A stretch of DNA of 64,000 nucleotides from Devosia naphthalenivorans (lineage in GTDB: Bacteria; Pseudomonadota; Alphaproteobacteria; Rhizobiales; Devosiaceae). The position numbers and the translations under genes are program-made. This document shows positions 60,592 through 64,000 of the stretch, one piece after another (the stretch's first letter is position 1; each line of letters begins with the position of its first letter). The stretch lies in assembly GCF_003056355.1 (NCBI RefSeq), contig NZ_PYVW01000014.1, positions 1 through 64,000 of the forward strand, read 5' to 3'. Under the pieces are notes generated by a model that had not been told where the DNA came from, searched no databases, and worked only from the letters and a program-made list of their open reading frames with translations.

Positions 60592-63471
60592 ATGCGTCAC
60601 CTCTTTGCACTCGCGATATGTCTTGCGCTCGCGCTGGCCGCCCTCGCTCCCGCCTCCGCCTTCGAAGTCATTTCCGTCCCCGAGGATGTGAACGCCGTCA
60701 ATCTGTCCGATGTCGTCGAGATCCAGCCCGGCCCAGAGGGCCGCGTGCAATTGTCCACGGCTCCCGGCGAAGACGGCATCATCCGGCGCATCGAGGTGCT
60801 GGCGACCGAGCCGGGCACCACGCCCAATTTCGCGCTGTTTGCGCTGCGCAACGAAAGCGACCAGCAAATCGAACGCTTGCTGGTGGCGCCGTTCTTCCGC
60901 CTGCCGGGCTCCGGCATTTTCCAGCCCGACCTAGGCGATGATCGCCTGACCGCGCTGACGCCAAGCGCCGGCATCCGCCCGGTCCGCCTCACCGATAGCG
61001 AAGCCGATGTCTTCGAGGTGACGCTGGACCCCGGCGCCACGGTTACCTTTGTTGCTGAACTCAGTTCGGGCCAATTGCCCGAACTCTACCTCTGGCAGCC
61101 CAACGCCTATCGCGACTACGTCAACTCCTTCACGCTTTTCCGCGGCGTGGTGCTGGGTGTTGCTTCGCTCGCCGCCGTGTTCCTCACCATCATGTTCGTG
61201 GTCAAGGGCAGGGGGGTGTTCCCCGCAACAGCCGCCTTCGCCTGGGCCGTCATGGTCTATCTGCTGATCGACTTTGGCGTGCTTGGCCGGCTGCTCGGGC
61301 TGCCCGCCAGCGGCATGCAGCCCCTGCGCGCCGCAGCCGAAGCGGGGCTCGCGACAACGCTTGCCGGCTTCCTGTTCATCTACCTCAACCTGCACCGATG
61401 GCACCTGCGCTTCGTTCATCTCGCGCTCGGCCTTGCGGCGCTGTTCCTCGCGCTGTTCGGCTTTGCCTTCTTCCAGCCTGCCATTGCCGCAAGCATCGCC
61501 CGGCTGGTGCTGGCGCTGCTGGGCCTGTCCGGCTTCTTCCTGATCCTGCTGCTGGCTCTGCGCGGCTATGACCGCGCCGTGCTGCTGGTGCCCACCTGGA
61601 TCATTTTTATCGCCTGGCTGTTTTATTCCTGGCTGGTGGTTTCGGGGCAGGTTTCCAATGACGTCGCACAGCCCGCAGTCGGCGGCGGCCTCGTCCTCAT
61701 CGTCATGCTGCTTGGCTTCACCGCGGTGCAACACGCCTTTTCGGAGGGGCAGGTGACCATCGGCACGCTCTCCGAAGTCGAACGCCGCGCCCTGGCGCTG
61801 ACCGGCTCGGGCGATTTCGTGTTCGACTGGAACATCGAGCGAGACCGGGTTTCCGTTAGCGACGAACTCGCCACTCGCCTTGGCGAAAAGCGCGGTGCCC
61901 TGCGCGGCGCCATCAAGCGCTGGCTCGACCGCGTCCACCCCGATGATCGCGACCGCTTTCGCACCGCCTTCGATACCCTCGTCGAACTACGGCGCGGCAA
62001 GGTCTCCTCCGACATGCGCATCGCCGGCCACGACGGCAGCTATCGGTCCTTCCGCATGCGGGTGAAGCCCGTGATCGGCGGCGACGGCCAGGTCAACCGC
62101 ATCGTCGGCACCCTGCAGGACGTCACCGAGGATCGCGCCGCCCGCGAGCGCCTGCTGCACGACGCCGTGCATGACAGCCTCACGGGCCTGCCCAATCGCA
62201 TGCTGTTCCTCGACCGGCTCGATCGTGCCCTCATTCGTGCGCGTACGCCCGGTGGCACCAAACCTGCGGTGTTCCTGATCGACATCGACCGCTTCATGGA
62301 ACTCGAGGAGCGCATCGGCCACTCGGCAGCCGATTCCGTGCTGCTGGCCATTTCGCGCCGCATCTCGCGCATCCTGCGCCCGCTCGACACTGTCGCCCGC
62401 ATCACCAGCGACCAGTTCACGGTGATCCTGGCCTCCGAGCAGGCCGCCGGAAAGATCGCCGAAACCGCCGAGCAGATTCGCAAGGCGCTCAAGGCGCCGT
62501 TCAATTTCGGCGACCGCGACCTGACGCTCACCGCCTCCATCGGCGTCACCATCTATGACAGCAACCCCGCTGAGGCGGCAGACGTGCTCCGGGATGCCGA
62601 GCTGGCCATGTACTACGCCAAGCGCCTGGGCGGCGACCGTATCGAGGCCTATCGCGCCTCCGCACGCTCCATTGCCGCCTACAATCGCGCCAACGAGGAA
62701 GACCTTGAGCGCGGCATGAAGCAGGGCGAGCTGCATGTGCAGTTCCAGCCCATCATGGATATCCAGACCGGCCAGATGGCGGGCGCCGAAGCGTTGATGC
62801 GCTGGACCCACCCCACGCGCGGCACCGTCAACCCCGACGAATTCGTGCCCTTGGCCGAGCGCTCCGGCCAGATCGAAAAACTCGGGCGCCTGGCGTTCGA
62901 GCAGGCAGCGGGTCAGGCCAAGGACTGGCTGAACACCATCGGACTGCCCGATGAATTCTTCATCTCGGTCAATCTTTCGCCCAGCCAATTGGCGACTGAT
63001 TCCCTGCTCAACGACATGCGCAGCCTTGTCAGCCAGGACAAGAACCTGGCCCAGCACCTCAAGCTCGAAATCACCGAATCCCAGGTAATGAGCAATCCCG
63101 AGCATTCCGCCTACATGCTCCAGGCGCTGCGCAATCTGGGCCTGGGATTGGCGCTGGACGACTTCGGCACCGGCCATTCATCGCTGAGCTATCTGCACCG
63201 TTTCCCCTTCGACACCATCAAGATCCCCCAGCCCTTTGTGAAAATGGGACAGGACAATGGCATGGCCCACACCCAGGCTCCGATCATCCGCTCGGTGGTG
63301 GCGCTGGCGACGGACCTGGACCTGATGCTGATCGCCGAAGGCGTGGAATCGCTGGACGAAATCGAACGCCTGCGCCAGCTCAATTGCCGCTATGCGCAAG
63401 GCTTTGCGTTTGGGGCCGCGATGACTGGGGCGGAGTTCACGAAGAAGCTCAGCGCCCAACTGGGGCGGTAA
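60592..63471 (+). CDS. Membrane PAS-GGDEF-EAL protein, degenerate GGDEF, likely c-di-GMP phosphodiesterase
   Basis: A 959-residue signalling protein. A signal peptide (about 23 residues, ending ASAF) precedes a periplasmic beta-rich part to about residue 180, then seven or so membrane helices to about 395, a PAS domain with PAC end (to about 515), GGDEF (about 525-690) and EAL (about 700-950). The GGDEF site reads TSDQF, so synthesis is unlikely. The EAL site keeps EALMRW, SVNLSPSQ, EITES, DDFGTGHSS, AEGVES and the glutamine of QGFAFG, so hydrolysis is likely, although the usual KID reads KIP. The layout resembles 7TM-DISM receptors. Confidence 0.9.
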   Translation: MRHLFALAICLALALAALAPASAFEVISVPEDVNAVNLSDVVEIQPGPEGRVQLSTAPGEDGIIRRIEVLATEPGTTPNFALFALRNESDQQIERLLVAPFFRLPGSGIFQPDLGDDRLTALTPSAGIRPVRLTDSEADVFEVTLDPGATVTFVAELSSGQLPELYLWQPNAYRDYVNSFTLFRGVVLGVASLAAVFLTIMFVVKGRGVFPATAAFAWAVMVYLLIDFGVLGRLLGLPASGMQPLRAAAEAGLATTLAGFLFIYLNLHRWHLRFVHLALGLAALFLALFGFAFFQPAIAASIARLVLALLGLSGFFLILLLALRGYDRAVLLVPTWIIFIAWLFYSWLVVSGQVSNDVAQPAVGGGLVLIVMLLGFTAVQHAFSEGQVTIGTLSEVERRALALTGSGDFVFDWNIERDRVSVSDELATRLGEKRGALRGAIKRWLDRVHPDDRDRFRTAFDTLVELRRGKVSSDMRIAGHDGSYRSFRMRVKPVIGGDGQVNRIVGTLQDVTEDRAARERLLHDAVHDSLTGLPNRMLFLDRLDRALIRARTPGGTKPAVFLIDIDRFMELEERIGHSAADSVLLAISRRISRILRPLDTVARITSDQFTVILASEQAAGKIAETAEQIRKALKAPFNFGDRDLTLTASIGVTIYDSNPAEAADVLRDAELAMYYAKRLGGDRIEAYRASARSIAAYNRANEEDLERGMKQGELHVQFQPIMDIQTGQMAGAEALMRWTHPTRGTVNPDEFVPLAERSGQIEKLGRLAFEQAAGQAKDWLNTIGLPDEFFISVNLSPSQLATDSLLNDMRSLVSQDKNLAQHLKLEITESQVMSNPEHSAYMLQALRNLGLGLALDDFGTGHSSLSYLHRFPFDTIKIPQPFVKMGQDNGMAHTQAPIIRSVVALATDLDLMLIAEGVESLDEIERLRQLNCRYAQGFAFGAAMTGAEFTKKLSAQLGR

Positions 63472-63510
63472 ACCCCGCCCCGACCGAGCACGTCATTCCG
63501 ACACCACCGC

Positions 63511-63580
63511 GTCATTCCCGCGAAAGCGGGAATCCCACTTTACACCAACGAAGTGAGATTCCCGCCTTCGCGGGAATGAC
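63511..63580. repeat. Palindromic intergenic repeat, family A
   Basis: GTCATTCCCGCGAAAGCGGG faces CCCGCCTTCGCGGGAATGAC. A truncated extra start, CGTCATTCCGACACCACCG, stands just before at 63491, as if an earlier insertion or duplication had been interrupted. It lies between the EAL gene and the convergent AlgH gene. Confidence 0.85.
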
Positions 63581-63609
63581 GCCGAGTGTGGTCGCCGGAG
63601 TGTCCGCCC

Positions 63610-64000
63610 CTACGCATGCCCGATATCCGGGCTCAAACTGGCCCGCGTAATGTGCAGGCTCGCCAGCGCCGCGTCATAGCGCTTCTCCACCGGCGTATCG
63701 AACAGCAATTCGCGGCTGAACGGCGCCGTCAGCCAGCCATTGCGGGCGATTTCGTCTTCCAACTGCCCGGCGCTCCAGCCGCAACAGCCTAGCGCAAACA
63801 GCGAAGCCTTTGGGGCTGGACCGAATGCCATGGCCTTGAGGATATCGAGCGTTGCCGTCAGGCAGATGTCCTCGCTGACTTTATAGCTGTTGCCGCTGGA
63901 ATAGTCCGATGAGTGCAATACGAAACCACGGCCCTTCTCGATGGGGCCGCCCCGCATGACGCTGCGCTCGCGGATGGAGTCCGGCAACCGGATGACGGCG
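63610..64000 (-). CDS. YqgE/AlgH family protein (N terminus cut by window edge)
   Basis: The C-terminal 130 or so residues of a UPF0301 protein. It contains RLPDSIRERSVMRGGPIEKGRGFVLHSSD, then GYAGW-like LFALGCCGWSAGQLEDEIARNGWLT and the closing DTPVEKRYDAALASL, the family pattern. The frame continues past the right edge, so the start is not in the window; a TTG at 63987 is internal. Function is not settled (named AlgH after Pseudomonas). Confidence 0.93.
   Translation of the reverse strand, partial: AVIRLPDSIRERSVMRGGPIEKGRGFVLHSSDYSSGNSYKVSEDICLTATLDILKAMAFGPAPKASLFALGCCGWSAGQLEDEIARNGWLTAPFSRELLFDTPVEKRYDAALASLHITRASLSPDIGHA

Overview
The window reads as ordinary chromosome of a GC-rich alphaproteobacterium of the order Hyphomicrobiales (rhizobia and relatives), most likely a Devosia-like member of Devosiaceae. 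That placement is inferred from gene content and order: the coxB-ctaD-ctaB-coxF-ctaG-ctaE-DUF983-SURF1-thrC-M16 block, the aerobic CobN-type cobalamin genes, the Zur/Znu module, IalB, DUF2093, DUF4170, DUF1127 and DUF6101 family proteins, and abundant RIME-like palindromic repeats. No rRNA, tRNA, CRISPR array or phage was recognised. The only trace of a mobile element is the tail of an IS110-type transposase at the left edge.

Layout. 1-9.7 kb: transposase tail, HAD phosphatase, ribF, ileS, lspA, a lipoprotein, an RluB-type pseudouridine synthase with a long low-complexity tail, and rsmD. 9.7-13.7 kb: zinc uptake, with znuC-znuB-zur divergent from znuA around two Zur-like boxes, then two small conserved proteins. 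13.7-28.8 kb: a cobalamin/cobalt region opened by a B12 riboswitch (cbtB-cbtA-cobW-cobN-cobO), then a secreted protein and a cation efflux protein on the other strand, then cobE, cobK, cobA, cobB, cobQ, cbiB and cobU. The precorrin methyltransferases and ring-contraction enzymes, and the CobS/CobT chelatase partners, are not here. 29-34 kb: a BadF-type sugar kinase followed by zwf-pgl-edd (entry to the Entner-Doudoroff route). 34-48 kb: mutL, tadA, a patatin-like protein, purD, gshA, rsmE, ubiA, DUF6101, a CysQ-type phosphatase, DUF4170, an LpxB-related glycosyltransferase-like protein, DUF2093 and xseA. 48-50.3 kb: a LysR regulator divergent from a DUF1127 protein, a PilZ protein and an IalB protein. 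50.6-57 kb: the aa3 cytochrome c oxidase operon with its heme O and copper assembly factors. 57-64 kb: thrC, an M16 peptidase, a GNAT acetyltransferase, a large membrane GGDEF/EAL protein and the cut end of an AlgH/YqgE protein.

How the parts fit. Vitamin B12 probably represses cobalt entry (CbtAB), the metallochaperone CobW and the chelatase subunit CobN together through one riboswitch. Zinc probably represses znuA and znuCB-zur through Zur. The oxidase block makes, matures and assembles a heme-copper oxidase.

The most unusual observation is structural. At least five kinds of short palindromic repeat are scattered through the intergenic spaces, and four copies lie in frame inside cobN, where they add roughly 100 residues of repeat-encoded peptide in what look like variable loops. 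I did not find a convincing new defence, secretion or biosynthetic system.
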